DNA of 64,000 nucleotides, from positions 154,735 through 218,734 of the forward strand of contig JAIXQP010000019.1 of assembly GCA_027485675.1 (NCBI GenBank), given 5' to 3'. The DNA is from Terriglobales bacterium. GTDB lineage: Bacteria; Acidobacteriota; Terriglobia; Bryobacterales; Bryobacteraceae. A model generated the notes under the pieces. That model was not told the origin of the DNA. It was given only the letters and a program-made list of their open reading frames with translations, and did not search any database. The position numbers and the translations under genes were made by a program. Positions 50,257 to 59,130 of the stretch are shown one piece after another (position 1 is the stretch's first letter; each line of letters opens with the position of its first letter).

Positions 50257-50386
50257 CGTCCCGCCCGGCACCGGAGAACCCCCGCGCTCCACGCCGCCGT
50301 CGGCCTTCGACCCGCCCCGCCCGCCAGAAGTCGACAACCCGGTGCCCGAACCGGCCACCATGCTCCTCGCCAACCGCCGCCGCTAA
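50257..50386 (+). pseudogene. 3'-end remnant of the PEP-CTERM gene, copy D
   Basis: Very close to the intact gene over GTGEPPRSTPPSAFDPP, then an internal loss of about eleven codons, VDNPVPEPATMLLA, and again NRRR and stop without the helix. Its stop overlaps the intact oxidoreductase stop. Confidence 0.8.
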
Positions 50387-51675
50387 ACCTGCGACGGCAC
50401 CACGTACGGCCTCCGGTACTCCCGCGTCAGCATCCGGTTCGCCTCCGCATCGCCCGCATACCGCATCGTCGCCGCGTCCATCGTCAACTTCCGCCCCAGC
50501 CGGTAGCTCGTATTCGCCATATGGCACAGCGCCGCCGACAGAGCCCCCTGCTCAATCTCGGCCGTCAACGTCTCCCGCTTCCGCGTCTTCACCGCCTGCA
50601 GGAAGTTATCCATATGCGGTGCCGAGTCCCACTGCTTGGCCTCCCGAAACGGCTCGTCCATCACCTTCTCGTGCTTCTCGCCCCGATAAACCTGGAAGCC
50701 CGCCACGTCGACCACCATATACCCGTCGCTCCCAAAGAACAGGTTCCCAATCGTGTTCCCGCCCCGGAACGGCAACCCGCCCTCCTCGCCCGTCAACAGT
50801 CCCCGCACCTCAAACTGCAACTGCACATCCCCGTAGTCAAACGTCGCGCTCTGCGTATTCGGCGTCTCCTGGTCGTCGTCGTACACAAACTTCCCGCCCG
50901 TCGAATACACCGACTTCGGCAACTCATTCTTCCCCAGTCCCCACCGCGCAAAGTCCATCTCATGCACGCCCTGGTTCCCAATGTCCCCGTTCCCCGTATC
51001 CCAAAACCAATGCCAGTTGTACGCAAACCGCAGCTCATTAAACGGCCGCAGCGGCGCCGGACCCAGAAACTTATCCCAATCTAACCCCGCCGGCGTCGGC
51101 CCATCCGGTTTCCGCCCAATCGAAGGACGCCGCTTATAACAAATACCCTTGGCCAGATACAGCTTCCCAATCACCCCTTGCCGCAGTAACTCCACCGCCC
51201 GCATCTTATGCTGAATCGTCCGCGACTGCGACCCCACCTGCACCATCCGCCCATACTTCCGCGCCGCCGCCACCATCTGCTGCCCCTCAAAAAGGTTATG
51301 GCTCGCCGGCTTCTCAATATAGACGTCCTTCCCCGCCTGGCATGCCCAAATCGTGCTCAGCGCGTGCCAATGGTTCGGCGTCACAATCGAAACGGCGTCA
51401 ATCGACTTGTCGTCGAACACCTGCCGCATCTCGGAATACACCTTCGGCTTCTTCCCCGTCAGCTTCTCCACCAGCGCCACGCCCCGCTCCTGCGCCGCCT
51501 GGTTCACATCGCAAATCGCCGTAATGTTCGCCGACTGGAGCGTCGAAAAGAACCCCACATGGTCCCGCCCCCGGCCCCCCAGCCCCACAATCGCCAGGCT
51601 CACCTTGTCATTAGCTCCCAACAGCCGCCCGGCCGCCGCCACGCCCGCAGCTGCTAACCACGTTCTCCGTTCCAT
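50383..51675 (-). CDS. Gfo/Idh/MocA-family oxidoreductase with Tat-like leader
   Basis: A 430-residue NAD(P)-dependent oxidoreductase. The leader MERRTWLAAAGVAAAGRLLGA looks like a twin-arginine signal, common for this family in Acidobacteria and Planctomycetes. A Rossmann domain (about 25-145) has AIVGLGGRGRDHV near 29 and SIVTPNHWH near 95; the signature EKPASHN near 121 carries the conserved Lys. The C-terminal alpha/beta domain contains DIGNQGVHEMDFARWGLG near 235. These enzymes act on sugars or cyclitols; substrate unknown. It starts 9 bases after xseA and its last ~25 codons occur three more times downstream as remnants. Confidence 0.9.
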   Translation of the reverse strand: MERRTWLAAAGVAAAGRLLGANDKVSLAIVGLGGRGRDHVGFFSTLQSANITAICDVNQAAQERGVALVEKLTGKKPKVYSEMRQVFDDKSIDAVSIVTPNHWHALSTIWACQAGKDVYIEKPASHNLFEGQQMVAAARKYGRMVQVGSQSRTIQHKMRAVELLRQGVIGKLYLAKGICYKRRPSIGRKPDGPTPAGLDWDKFLGPAPLRPFNELRFAYNWHWFWDTGNGDIGNQGVHEMDFARWGLGKNELPKSVYSTGGKFVYDDDQETPNTQSATFDYGDVQLQFEVRGLLTGEEGGLPFRGGNTIGNLFFGSDGYMVVDVAGFQVYRGEKHEKVMDEPFREAKQWDSAPHMDNFLQAVKTRKRETLTAEIEQGALSAALCHMANTSYRLGRKLTMDAATMRYAGDAEANRMLTREYRRPYVVPSQV

Positions 51676-51684
51676 GGCCTCATC

Positions 51685-53016
51685 CTATCCCATAACTTTG
51701 ATATCCAACTCCCCCTTGCCCAACCGCACCCGCAACCCCTCCCCCGGAAACGTCTCCTCCTCCGCCCGGATCACCTGCCCGTTGTAGCGCATCACCACCG
51801 CATACCCCCGCTCCAAAATCGCCAATGGGCTCAACTGCTCCAGCTTCGCCGTACTCAACTCGAGGCGCCGCGCCGCCCCCCCGAGCCGCCGCTCCATCAA
51901 CTCCGCCGCCCTCGTCTCCGCCCGCTCCAATCGCCGCCGCCCCTCCGCCATCCGCAACCGCAGATCCATCCGCCGCAGCCGCAGATCCAACTCCGTCCAC
52001 CGTCCCCGCGCCCCGTCCACCGTCTCCCGCCCCAACCCCCGCAGCGCAAAGTCCGCGTCATCCACCCGCTGCTGCAGCCGGTTAATCTTCCGCGCAATCG
52101 ACGTCTGCACCCCCTCCACGCCCACCGCGCTCCATCGCCGGTGCGCGTCCAGAATCAAGTACCGCAGCGCCTGCGTCATTCGCCACTGCGCGTTGTCGAT
52201 CTGGTCCAGCACCGCCTCCCGCGTCCCCGTCAGAATCGCCGCCGCGGCCGACGGCGTCGGCGCCCGCAAATCCGCCACGAAGTCCGCAATCGTGAAATCC
52301 GTCTCGTGCCCAATCGCCGAAATCACCGGCACCGCGCACTCAAAAATCGCCCGCGCCACCGGCTCCTCATTAAACGTCCACAAATCTTCGAGCGACCCGC
52401 CTCCCCGCGCCACCACCACCACCTCCGCCCAACCCCCCTCCGAAAAATGCCGAATCCCTTCCACCACCTGCTCCGCCGCCCCCGCCCCCTGCACCAGCGC
52501 CGGCCACAGCCGCACGTGCAACCCCGGAAACCGCCGCTCAATGACATGCAAAAAGTCCCGGATCACCGCCCCCGTCGGCGACGTCACAATCCCGATCCGC
52601 TGCGGCAGCTTCGGCAACGCCCGCTTCCGCGCCACCGCAAACAACCCCTCCAACTCCAACCGCTTCTTCAACTGCTCAAACGCCAGTTGCAACGCCCCCT
52701 GCCCCAGCGGCTCAATCGTCTCCACGATCAATTGATACTCGCCCCGCGGCTCATACACCTCCACCCGCCCCCGCGCCAGCACCGCTAATCCGTCGTTCGG
52801 CTTGAATCGTAACAGCCGATAACTCCCCTTCCAACAAGCGCACCGGATCTGCGCCCCCTCATCCTTCAACGTGAAGTAAGCGTGCCCGCTCGTCGCCACC
52901 TTCAGCCCCGAAACTTCCCCGCTCACCCAAATGTTTGTAAACTCGGTGGACAGGATCCCCGCAATCTCACCCGTCAGTTCGCTTACCGTGTACTGTCGCC
53001 GCGGCGCCAATTCCAT
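51685..53016 (-). CDS. xseA: Exodeoxyribonuclease VII large subunit
   Basis: A 443-residue nuclease subunit. An N-terminal OB fold (about 5-100, [24 protein letters not shown] in parts) precedes the catalytic domain: [22 protein letters not shown] near 148-169, [19 protein letters not shown] near 200 and [27 protein letters not shown], read in parts, near 235-260; then a long coiled coil (about 270-390). With XseB it degrades single-stranded DNA in both directions. xseB is not in the window. Only 28 bases separate its start from that of glnA. Confidence 0.96.
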   Translation of the reverse strand: MELAPRRQYTVSELTGEIAGILSTEFTNIWVSGEVSGLKVATSGHAYFTLKDEGAQIRCACWKGSYRLLRFKPNDGLAVLARGRVEVYEPRGEYQLIVETIEPLGQGALQLAFEQLKKRLELEGLFAVARKRALPKLPQRIGIVTSPTGAVIRDFLHVIERRFPGLHVRLWPALVQGAGAAEQVVEGIRHFSEGGWAEVVVVARGGGSLEDLWTFNEEPVARAIFECAVPVISAIGHETDFTIADFVADLRAPTPSAAAAILTGTREAVLDQIDNAQWRMTQALRYLILDAHRRWSAVGVEGVQTSIARKINRLQQRVDDADFALRGLGRETVDGARGRWTELDLRLRRMDLRLRMAEGRRRLERAETRAAELMERRLGGAARRLELSTAKLEQLSPLAILERGYAVVMRYNGQVIRAEEETFPGEGLRVRLGKGELDIKVMG

Positions 53017-53044
53017 CCCCCGATTCTCTCACCCCGGAGCCCCC

Positions 53045-54454
53045 ATGAGCCCTCAAGATGTCCTCGCGTTCGCCCAGGAAAGCGGCGCCAAGCAACTGGA
53101 TATGCGCTTCACCGATATCCCCGGCCTGCAGCACCACATCTCCTACCCCATCGCGATGCTCACCGAGGACGCCTTCGAAGAAGGCTTCGGCATCGACGGC
53201 TCCTCCATTCGCGGCTGGGCCGCCATCAACGAATCGGACATGATCCTCATCCCCGATCCCAATACCGCCATGATGGACCCCTTCTACGAGGTCCCCACCC
53301 TCGTCATGACCGGCATGGTCAAAGACCCCATCACCCGCCAATCCTACGAACGCGACCCCCGCTACATCGCCCAGAAATCCGAAGCCTATCTCCGCTCCAC
53401 CGGTCTCGCCGATACCTGCTTCGTCGGCGCCGAAGGCGAGTTCTTCGTCTTCGATAACATCCGCTTCGACAGCACCCCCAACTCCGGCTACTACTACATC
53501 GACGCCGAAGAGGGCCGCTGGAATACCGGCCGCGAATCGAACAACCACGGCTACCGCCCCCGCTACAAAGAAGGCTACTTCCCCGTCCCCCCCACCGATC
53601 ACTATCAGGACCTCCGCGCCGAAATGGTCGAGGTGATGGAGTCCTGCGGCCTCATCGTCGAGTGCCACCACCACGAAGTCGCCTCCGGCGGCCAGTGCGA
53701 AATCGACCAGCGCTTCGACACCCTCGTCAAATCGGCCGACAACATGATGACGTACAAATACGTCGTCCGGAACGTCGCCCACCAGTACGGCAAAACCGTC
53801 ACCTTCATGCCCAAGCCCATCTACGGCGACGCCGGCTCCGGCATGCACTGCCACCAGTCGCTCTGGAAAGACGGCAAGCCCCTCTTCGCCGGCGACGGCT
53901 ACGCCGGCCTCAGCCAAATGGCCCTCTGGTATATCGGCGGCCTGCTTAAACACGCCCGCGCCCTCTCCGCCATCATCGCCCCCACCACGAACTCGTATAA
54001 GCGTCTCGTCCCCGGCTATGAAGCCCCCGTCAATCTCGCCTATAGCCGCCGCAACCGCTCCGCCTGCTGCCGCATCCCCATGTATTCGGCCAGCCCCAAA
54101 TCGAAGCGTGTCGAGTTCCGCCCCCCGGATCCCGCCTGCAACCCCTATCTCGGCTTCGCCGCCATGCTCATGGCCGGCATCGACGGGATCCTCCACAAAA
54201 TCGAACCCGGCGAACCCCTCGACAAGGACATCTACGACCTCTCCCCTGAAGAGATGAAGTCGGTCGCCTCCATGCCCGCATCTCTGGAGGAAGCGCTCAA
54301 CTGCCTCGAAGACGATCACAACTTCCTCCTGAAGGGCGACGTCTTCACCGAAGAGTTACTCGAGACGTATATTGCGTATAAGCGCCGCCACGAAGCCGAA
54401 GCCGTCCGCCTCCGGCCCCACCCATACGAATTCGAACTCTACTACGACATCTAA
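53045..54454 (+). CDS. glnA: Glutamine synthetase type I
   Basis: A 469-residue GSI that makes glutamine from glutamate, ammonia and ATP; forms dodecamers. The ATG at 53045 is preceded by GGAG; the upstream in-frame extension to 52931 lies inside xseA. Signatures: [16 protein letters not shown] near 50-65, [10 protein letters not shown] near 128 (metal Glu), a [16 protein letters not shown] segment near 178, and [20 protein letters not shown] near 258. The adenylylation Tyr is present as Tyr397 in IYDLSPEE, matching the glnE gene two genes downstream. First gene of a plus-strand unit reaching at least to 59121. Confidence 0.98.
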   Translation: MSPQDVLAFAQESGAKQLDMRFTDIPGLQHHISYPIAMLTEDAFEEGFGIDGSSIRGWAAINESDMILIPDPNTAMMDPFYEVPTLVMTGMVKDPITRQSYERDPRYIAQKSEAYLRSTGLADTCFVGAEGEFFVFDNIRFDSTPNSGYYYIDAEEGRWNTGRESNNHGYRPRYKEGYFPVPPTDHYQDLRAEMVEVMESCGLIVECHHHEVASGGQCEIDQRFDTLVKSADNMMTYKYVVRNVAHQYGKTVTFMPKPIYGDAGSGMHCHQSLWKDGKPLFAGDGYAGLSQMALWYIGGLLKHARALSAIIAPTTNSYKRLVPGYEAPVNLAYSRRNRSACCRIPMYSASPKSKRVEFRPPDPACNPYLGFAAMLMAGIDGILHKIEPGEPLDKDIYDLSPEEMKSVASMPASLEEALNCLEDDHNFLLKGDVFTEELLETYIAYKRRHEAEAVRLRPHPYEFELYYDI

Positions 54455-54455
54455 C

Positions 54456-54950
54456 TTGCCCACCGTCCTCCAACTCGCCATCTCCCGCGGCGGCGTCCCG
54501 AAACTTCCCATTCTCGAAGCCGACGTCACCCCCCTCGGCATCGCCGGCGACGTCCAGAAGAATCGCAAGTATCACGGCGGCCCCAACCAGGCCCTCCTGC
54601 TCATCACGAGCGAAGGCCTCGACGAACTCCAGGCCGCCGGCTACCCCGTCTATCCCGGCGCCCTCGGCGAAAATGTCACTACCGTCGGACTCGACCGCCG
54701 CCAGGTCCGCCTCGGCCAGCGCTACCGCCTCGGCGCCGAAGTCGAAATCGAAATCACCAAAATGCGCGAGCCCTGCCGCACCCTCGCGCCCTACGGCCCC
54801 ACCATTCAAAAAGCCGTCTACGACCCCGACGTCAAGGCCGGCCGCCCCGAATCCCCCCGCTGGGGTCTCGCCGGCTTCTACGTCAAAGTTCTCCAACCCG
54901 GCCGCCTCTATCCCGGCGACCCCATCGTCCTCCTCGCAGATCCATGTTGA
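54456..54950 (+). CDS. MOSC-domain protein
   Basis: A 164-residue protein with a TTG start one base after glnA. MOSC (molybdenum cofactor sulfurase C-terminal) pattern: a KYHGGPNQALLL segment near 38, YPGALGENVTTVGLD near 68, and the conserved Cys in MREPCRTLAPYG near 105, then DPDVKAGRPESPRWGLAGFYVKV read in parts. Related YiiM/YuaD-type proteins take part in molybdoenzyme or hydroxylaminopurine detoxification. Why it sits between glnA and glnE is unclear. It overlaps glnE by 7 bases. Confidence 0.85.
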   Translation: MPTVLQLAISRGGVPKLPILEADVTPLGIAGDVQKNRKYHGGPNQALLLITSEGLDELQAAGYPVYPGALGENVTTVGLDRRQVRLGQRYRLGAEVEIEITKMREPCRTLAPYGPTIQKAVYDPDVKAGRPESPRWGLAGFYVKVLQPGRLYPGDPIVLLADPC

Positions 54951-57592
54951 TCGCCACCGACTACTTCTTCCGCCTCCAGGAACGCCACCCCGACGCCTTC
55001 GAACGCCTCTCGCGCCAGCCCTCGGCCTACCAGTCCGCCATGGCCGTCTTCGCCCATTCTCATTTCCTCTCGGAAGAGGTCCTCCAGCATCCCGAGTGGC
55101 TCGAAGAGCTCTGCGCCGGCCCCACCCTCCATCAGTCCTGCTCCGCCGATCAGTACGCCGACCGCCTCGAAGCCACCCTCCCTCCCGGCCTCCCCGAAGC
55201 CGTCGATCTCGCCCGCTTCCGCCGCCGCGAACTCCTCCGCATCCTCCTCCGCGACGTCCGCGGCTTCGCCAATCTCCCGGAAACCACCGGCGAACTCTCC
55301 CACCTCGCCGACGCCATTCTCGACGTCACCCTCCGCCGCGCCATCGCCCACTACGCCCTCCGCCACGGTCTCCCCAGCGCCTCCCTCTCCATCCTCGCCG
55401 TCGGCAAGCTCGGCGGCGAAGAGCTCAACTACAGCTCCGACATCGATCTCATCTTCCTCTACGCCTCGAACGGCGACACCGCCGGCCCCGCCGTCATCAC
55501 CAACAAAGAGTTCTCGAAGAAAGTCGCCAACCTCGTCACCGACCTTCTCTCCCGCTACACCCCCGAAGGCATCTGCTACCGCGTCGATCTCCGCCTCCGC
55601 CCCGAAGGCCGCCACGGCGAAGTCGTCATGTCCCTCGACGCCGCGAAAACTTATTACCAATCCCGCGGCCGCGACTGGGAGCTCCAAATGCTCATCAAGG
55701 CCCGCCCCGCCGCCGGCGACCCCGCCCCCGGCCGCGCCCTTCTCGCCTTCATCGAACCGCTCATCTACTCCACCTCCCTCGACTTCACCGCCATCGAAGC
55801 CGTCTCCCAAACCCGCCTCCGCATCCACGAACAACTCGCCTCCCGCAAACTCAACGCCGCCGAAATCGACGTCAAGCTCTCCCCAGGCGGCATCCGCGAT
55901 ATCGAGTTTCTCGTCCAGTGCCTCCAACGTCTCCACGGCGGCCGCGAACCCTGGGTCCGCCACGGCGGCACCATGCTCGCCCTCTCCCGTCTCCGCGATA
56001 AGGAGCTCCTCTCCCCCATCGAATACGGCCGCCTCACCAGCGCCTACCAGTTCCTCCGCCACCTCGAACACCGCCTCCAGTTTGAAGACGATCGCCAAAC
56101 CCATTCGCTCCCTCCGAACCCCGAACACATCGCCCGCCGCATGCCCCCGGCCGAAGTCGGCGGCGTCGTCTCTGCGCCCCGGCTTCTCGAAGCTCTCCAC
56201 GTCCATCTCGCCGAAGTCCACGAAATCTACGAACGCGTCATCCACGCCCAGCAGCCCGCCTACCTCGCCCCCGAACCCGCCGCCCAGCCCTCGAACCTCG
56301 TCCGCTTCCTCGACCAGAAAGCCCCCGCCCTCGCCGCCCTCCTCGCCCTCCGGCCCCTCCACCGCTCCGCCCTCGCCTTCGAACATTTCCTAGAGAAAAT
56401 GTTTGATGCCCCCGGCTGGCTCGCCCTCCTCGATCGCGACTCCACCCTCGCCGGCCACGTCCTCGATATCTTCGAAACCAGCCCCTATCTCTCCGAACAA
56501 CTCGTCCGCACCCCGGACCTCCTCGCCGAGTTCGCCCTCTTTCGCACCCCGCTGAACCCGCCGCCCCCCGACGCCGATCCCCCCGCCCTCCGCCGCTACT
56601 TCCGCCGCGAAATGTTCCGCCTCCAGGCCGAATCCATCTGCCTGGCCCGCCCGGTCTTCGATACCCTCGAACGCGCCTCCCAACTCGGCGAAGAGATCCT
56701 CGCCGCCGCCTATCGCATCGCCGCCGGCCCGGACACCCCGCCCGGCATGATGGTCATCGCCCTCGGCCGCCTCGGCATGCGCGAGTTCGATCTCGGCTCC
56801 GACGCCGACCTCGTCTTCGCCCTCCCCCAAGCCGCCCCCAACTCGAGCGAAGACGAACTCCCCCGCTGGTCCCGCATCGCCGAACGCCTCATCGAAATCC
56901 TCAGCGCCTACACCGGCGACGGCATGATGTTCGCCGTCGATTCCCGCCTCCGGCCTAACGGCCGCGCCGGCGCTCTCGTCCAGACGGAAGCGGCCTTCCG
57001 CGAGTACTTCGAACGCCGCGCCGAAGCCTGGGAGGGCATGGCGTATATGAAGGCGCGCGCCGTCGCCGGCAACCTCGAAGCCGCCACGGTCTTCCTCCAC
57101 GATCTCCAGCAGATCGACTGGCGCCGCTACGGCCAGTCCGGCCGCTCCCGCGTCGAACTCCGCCGCATGCGCCTCCGCCTCGAACGCGAACAGGGCGTGG
57201 CCCAACCCCTCAAGGCCGGCTCCGGCGGCTACTACGACATCGACTTCATTCTCATGTACCTGCGCCTCAAAAGCGCCGGCTTCTTCTTTAAGCAACTCTC
57301 CACGCCCCAACGCATCGAAGTGATTGAGAAGATGGGCCACCTCGATCACGCCGACGCGCTCTTCCTCCGCGACGCCGCCACCTTCTATCGCGCCCTCGAT
57401 CACGGCCTCCGAATTATCTTCGGCCATGCGGAGGCGGACCTGCCCAAATCACCCCTCCATCTCGACATGCTAACCGACGTTATCGGCCGTTGGACCCCTC
57501 CCCATTTGCACGATCAACCATTGCCGGATAAAGTGGAACAGATCCGTAGTCGCACCCGCGAGCTGTTCGACCGTCTCTTCGCCGTATCATGA
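54944..57592 (+). CDS. glnE: Bifunctional glutamine synthetase adenylyltransferase/adenylyl-removing enzyme
   Basis: An 882-residue enzyme that reversibly adenylylates Tyr397 of GlnA in response to PII and glutamine. Both nucleotidyltransferase domains are present: the N-terminal adenylyl-removing domain with GKLGGEELNYSSDIDL at 154-169 and the C-terminal adenylyl-transferring domain with GRLGMREFDLGSDADLVF near 605-622. Helical-bundle regions follow each (RDIEFLVQ near 325, and YDIDFILMYLRL near 765). A little shorter than the E. coli protein (946). The immediate glnA neighbourhood supports the assignment. Confidence 0.97.
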   Translation: MLIATDYFFRLQERHPDAFERLSRQPSAYQSAMAVFAHSHFLSEEVLQHPEWLEELCAGPTLHQSCSADQYADRLEATLPPGLPEAVDLARFRRRELLRILLRDVRGFANLPETTGELSHLADAILDVTLRRAIAHYALRHGLPSASLSILAVGKLGGEELNYSSDIDLIFLYASNGDTAGPAVITNKEFSKKVANLVTDLLSRYTPEGICYRVDLRLRPEGRHGEVVMSLDAAKTYYQSRGRDWELQMLIKARPAAGDPAPGRALLAFIEPLIYSTSLDFTAIEAVSQTRLRIHEQLASRKLNAAEIDVKLSPGGIRDIEFLVQCLQRLHGGREPWVRHGGTMLALSRLRDKELLSPIEYGRLTSAYQFLRHLEHRLQFEDDRQTHSLPPNPEHIARRMPPAEVGGVVSAPRLLEALHVHLAEVHEIYERVIHAQQPAYLAPEPAAQPSNLVRFLDQKAPALAALLALRPLHRSALAFEHFLEKMFDAPGWLALLDRDSTLAGHVLDIFETSPYLSEQLVRTPDLLAEFALFRTPLNPPPPDADPPALRRYFRREMFRLQAESICLARPVFDTLERASQLGEEILAAAYRIAAGPDTPPGMMVIALGRLGMREFDLGSDADLVFALPQAAPNSSEDELPRWSRIAERLIEILSAYTGDGMMFAVDSRLRPNGRAGALVQTEAAFREYFERRAEAWEGMAYMKARAVAGNLEAATVFLHDLQQIDWRRYGQSGRSRVELRRMRLRLEREQGVAQPLKAGSGGYYDIDFILMYLRLKSAGFFFKQLSTPQRIEVIEKMGHLDHADALFLRDAATFYRALDHGLRIIFGHAEADLPKSPLHLDMLTDVIGRWTPPHLHDQPLPDKVEQIRSRTRELFDRLFAVS

Positions 57593-58395
57593 TTGCCTGT
57601 CGTTTCGTCTCCTTCCTGCTGCCTCTGGCCGCCTTCGCTGGGGATCCGCCCCTGCTCGATCGCGCCTACCAACGCATGTACAACTTCGATTTCAATGGCG
57701 CCCGCGCCTTAATCGACCAGCATGTCAATGAGCGGCCCCAGGACCCCCTCGGCTACTCCACCCGCGCCGCCGCCCTCGTCTTCCAGGAACTCGACCGCCT
57801 CAGCATTCTCCAAACCGACTTCTTCCTCGATGACGATCGCATCGCCGAAAAGAAGAAGCTCCGCCCCGATCCCCAAACCCGCGACGCCTTCTATTGGGCC
57901 GCCCGCCAGGCGCAGGAACGCGCCGACGCCATTCTCCTCAAGAACCCCAACGACACCTCCGCCCTCTTTGCCAACTCGCTCTCCTGGGGGCTCACCACCG
58001 ACTACGCCGCCTTTGTTGAAAAGCGCCAGCTCGGCTCCCTCAACTACGCCAAAACCTCCCACGCCTTCGCCAAGCGCCTCATCGCCGTCGACAAAAACTA
58101 CGGCGACGCCTATCTCACCACCGGCCTTAGCGAGTACATCCTCGGCAGCCTCCCCTTCTTCGTCAAGTGGTTCATCAAGTTCGACGACACCAAGGGCTCC
58201 AAACAAGTAGCCGTCGAAAATCTCAAATTTGCCGCCAAAAACGGCCGCTACCTTGGCCCCTTCGCTCGCATCCTGCTGGCCGTCGCCGCCCTCCGCGAGA
58301 AGAAGAAACCCGAAGCCCGCGACTGGCTGCACGGACTCGTGCGAGACTATCCGGAGAACCCCCTTTTGAAACACGAACTGGAGAGATTGCGTTGA
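57589..58395 (+). CDS. Exported TPR-like helical-repeat protein
   Basis: A 268-residue protein with a signal peptide (MIACRFVSFLLPLAAFAG). The rest is predicted helical repeats: an N-terminal LLDRAYQRMYNFDFNGARAL pair and later KQVAVENLKFAAKNGRYLGP and a LLAVAALREKKKPEARDWL repeat near 225-245. No catalytic motif. It resembles periplasmic tetratricopeptide proteins of the acidobacteria with unknown partner. It overlaps glnE by 4 bases (ATGA) and the next gene by 4 bases. Confidence 0.75.
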   Translation: MIACRFVSFLLPLAAFAGDPPLLDRAYQRMYNFDFNGARALIDQHVNERPQDPLGYSTRAAALVFQELDRLSILQTDFFLDDDRIAEKKKLRPDPQTRDAFYWAARQAQERADAILLKNPNDTSALFANSLSWGLTTDYAAFVEKRQLGSLNYAKTSHAFAKRLIAVDKNYGDAYLTTGLSEYILGSLPFFVKWFIKFDDTKGSKQVAVENLKFAAKNGRYLGPFARILLAVAALREKKKPEARDWLHGLVRDYPENPLLKHELERLR

Positions 58396-58892
58396 GCCGT
58401 TTAACCGACTACGAAGGCTGCGGCCCGCTGCAGGTCATTCGGGAATTTACTGATTACGACGGCCAATGCTTGAAGCCCGGTCAGGCCATCGAGTTCGATT
58501 TCTATAGCTTCGTCGCCTACGAGTCCGGCTATACCTTCTCGCGCAACGGCGACACGGTCCTCCGCCTCTCGGGCGACGTCCCCTCCGATCTCGACGTCAT
58601 CGCCCATCCCGAAAACTATTTCTGTCTCCCGCTCCCCCGCCTGGCCTGGTACACCAACGGACCCGCCCTCGCCGTCACCCACGAATTCACCGACCGCAAC
58701 GGCCGCACCTTCCGCGCCGGCGACCAGGTCAATTGGGCCGTCCACGAACGCGACCAAAGTCAGTTGCTGCACTTCTTCCACGGCCACGCCGGCGAAGTCC
58801 TGCAACTCGACGAACAGAACGCCGAACACGCCGCCGTCCTGCTCTATCCCGAACGCTTCTTCGAACTCCCCTTCGATGCCCGCCCTGAATGA
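58392..58892 (+). CDS. Protein of two DUF3601-like repeats
   Basis: A 166-residue protein with a TTG start overlapping the previous stop (TTGA), supported by GGAGAG eight bases upstream. It consists of two ~67-residue repeats: residues 13-79 (FTDYDGQCLKPG near its start, ending NYFCLP) and 93-160 (FTDRNGRTFRAG, ending RFFELP). The F-T-D-x-x-G ... G pattern resembles DUF3601; this is a tentative call from memory. No signal peptide or TM segment, so probably cytoplasmic. A third copy of the repeat forms the next small gene. Confidence 0.7.
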   Translation: MSRLTDYEGCGPLQVIREFTDYDGQCLKPGQAIEFDFYSFVAYESGYTFSRNGDTVLRLSGDVPSDLDVIAHPENYFCLPLPRLAWYTNGPALAVTHEFTDRNGRTFRAGDQVNWAVHERDQSQLLHFFHGHAGEVLQLDEQNAEHAAVLLYPERFFELPFDARPE

Positions 58893-59121
58893 GTACGCCG
58901 GCCGCGGCGCCCTGAAGTGCAAGCGGCCCTTTGTCGATTTCGATGGCAACATCTGGCTGCCCGGCGATCCCCTCCAGTTCTCCGCCGTCCAGTCCGGCGA
59001 CCCCCATGTCTTTGTCGAAGGCGCCTCCGCCGTCCTCCGCCTCATCGCCTCCGACATCGAACAAGGCGAAGTGCTCCTCCAACCGGAACTTTACTTTGAA
59101 CTCCCGCCGCTCGCAGCATGA
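58876..59121 (+). CDS. Single DUF3601-like repeat protein
   Basis: An 81-residue protein built from one repeat (residues 12-78: FVDFDGNIWLPG, ending LYFELPP) homologous to the two repeats of the preceding gene. It overlaps that gene by 17 bases in a different frame, with no visible ribosome-binding site. The ATG-started gene may be real, or the split may be a frameshift that divided a three-repeat protein; the inter-repeat spacing would then be about 17 residues, similar to the 13 between repeats 1 and 2. Confidence 0.6.
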   Translation: MPALNEYAGRGALKCKRPFVDFDGNIWLPGDPLQFSAVQSGDPHVFVEGASAVLRLIASDIEQGEVLLQPELYFELPPLAA

Positions 59122-59130
59122 GGGCGCATA

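Larger units (their letters stand above)
49580..50475. repeat. Four-copy degenerate array of a convergent gene junction
   Basis: The segment formed by the 3' end of the PEP-CTERM gene (plus) and the 3' end of the oxidoreductase gene (minus) occurs four times in tandem. The shared ctaaacctg junction, in which the two stop codons overlap, lies at 49781, 50010, 50160 and 50383. Only the leftmost plus half and the rightmost minus half belong to intact genes. The intervening plus halves share the block from GTCGA(C/T)AACCC to ATGCTCCTCGCCAACCG and all lack the membrane-helix codons. This accounts for the whole 598-base stretch without an intact gene. Confidence 0.85.

Noticed and set aside
52931..53044. 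Upstream extension of glnA
   Set aside because: Overlaps the start of xseA and does not match the GS N-terminus; the ATG at 53045 gives exactly the usual 469 residues.
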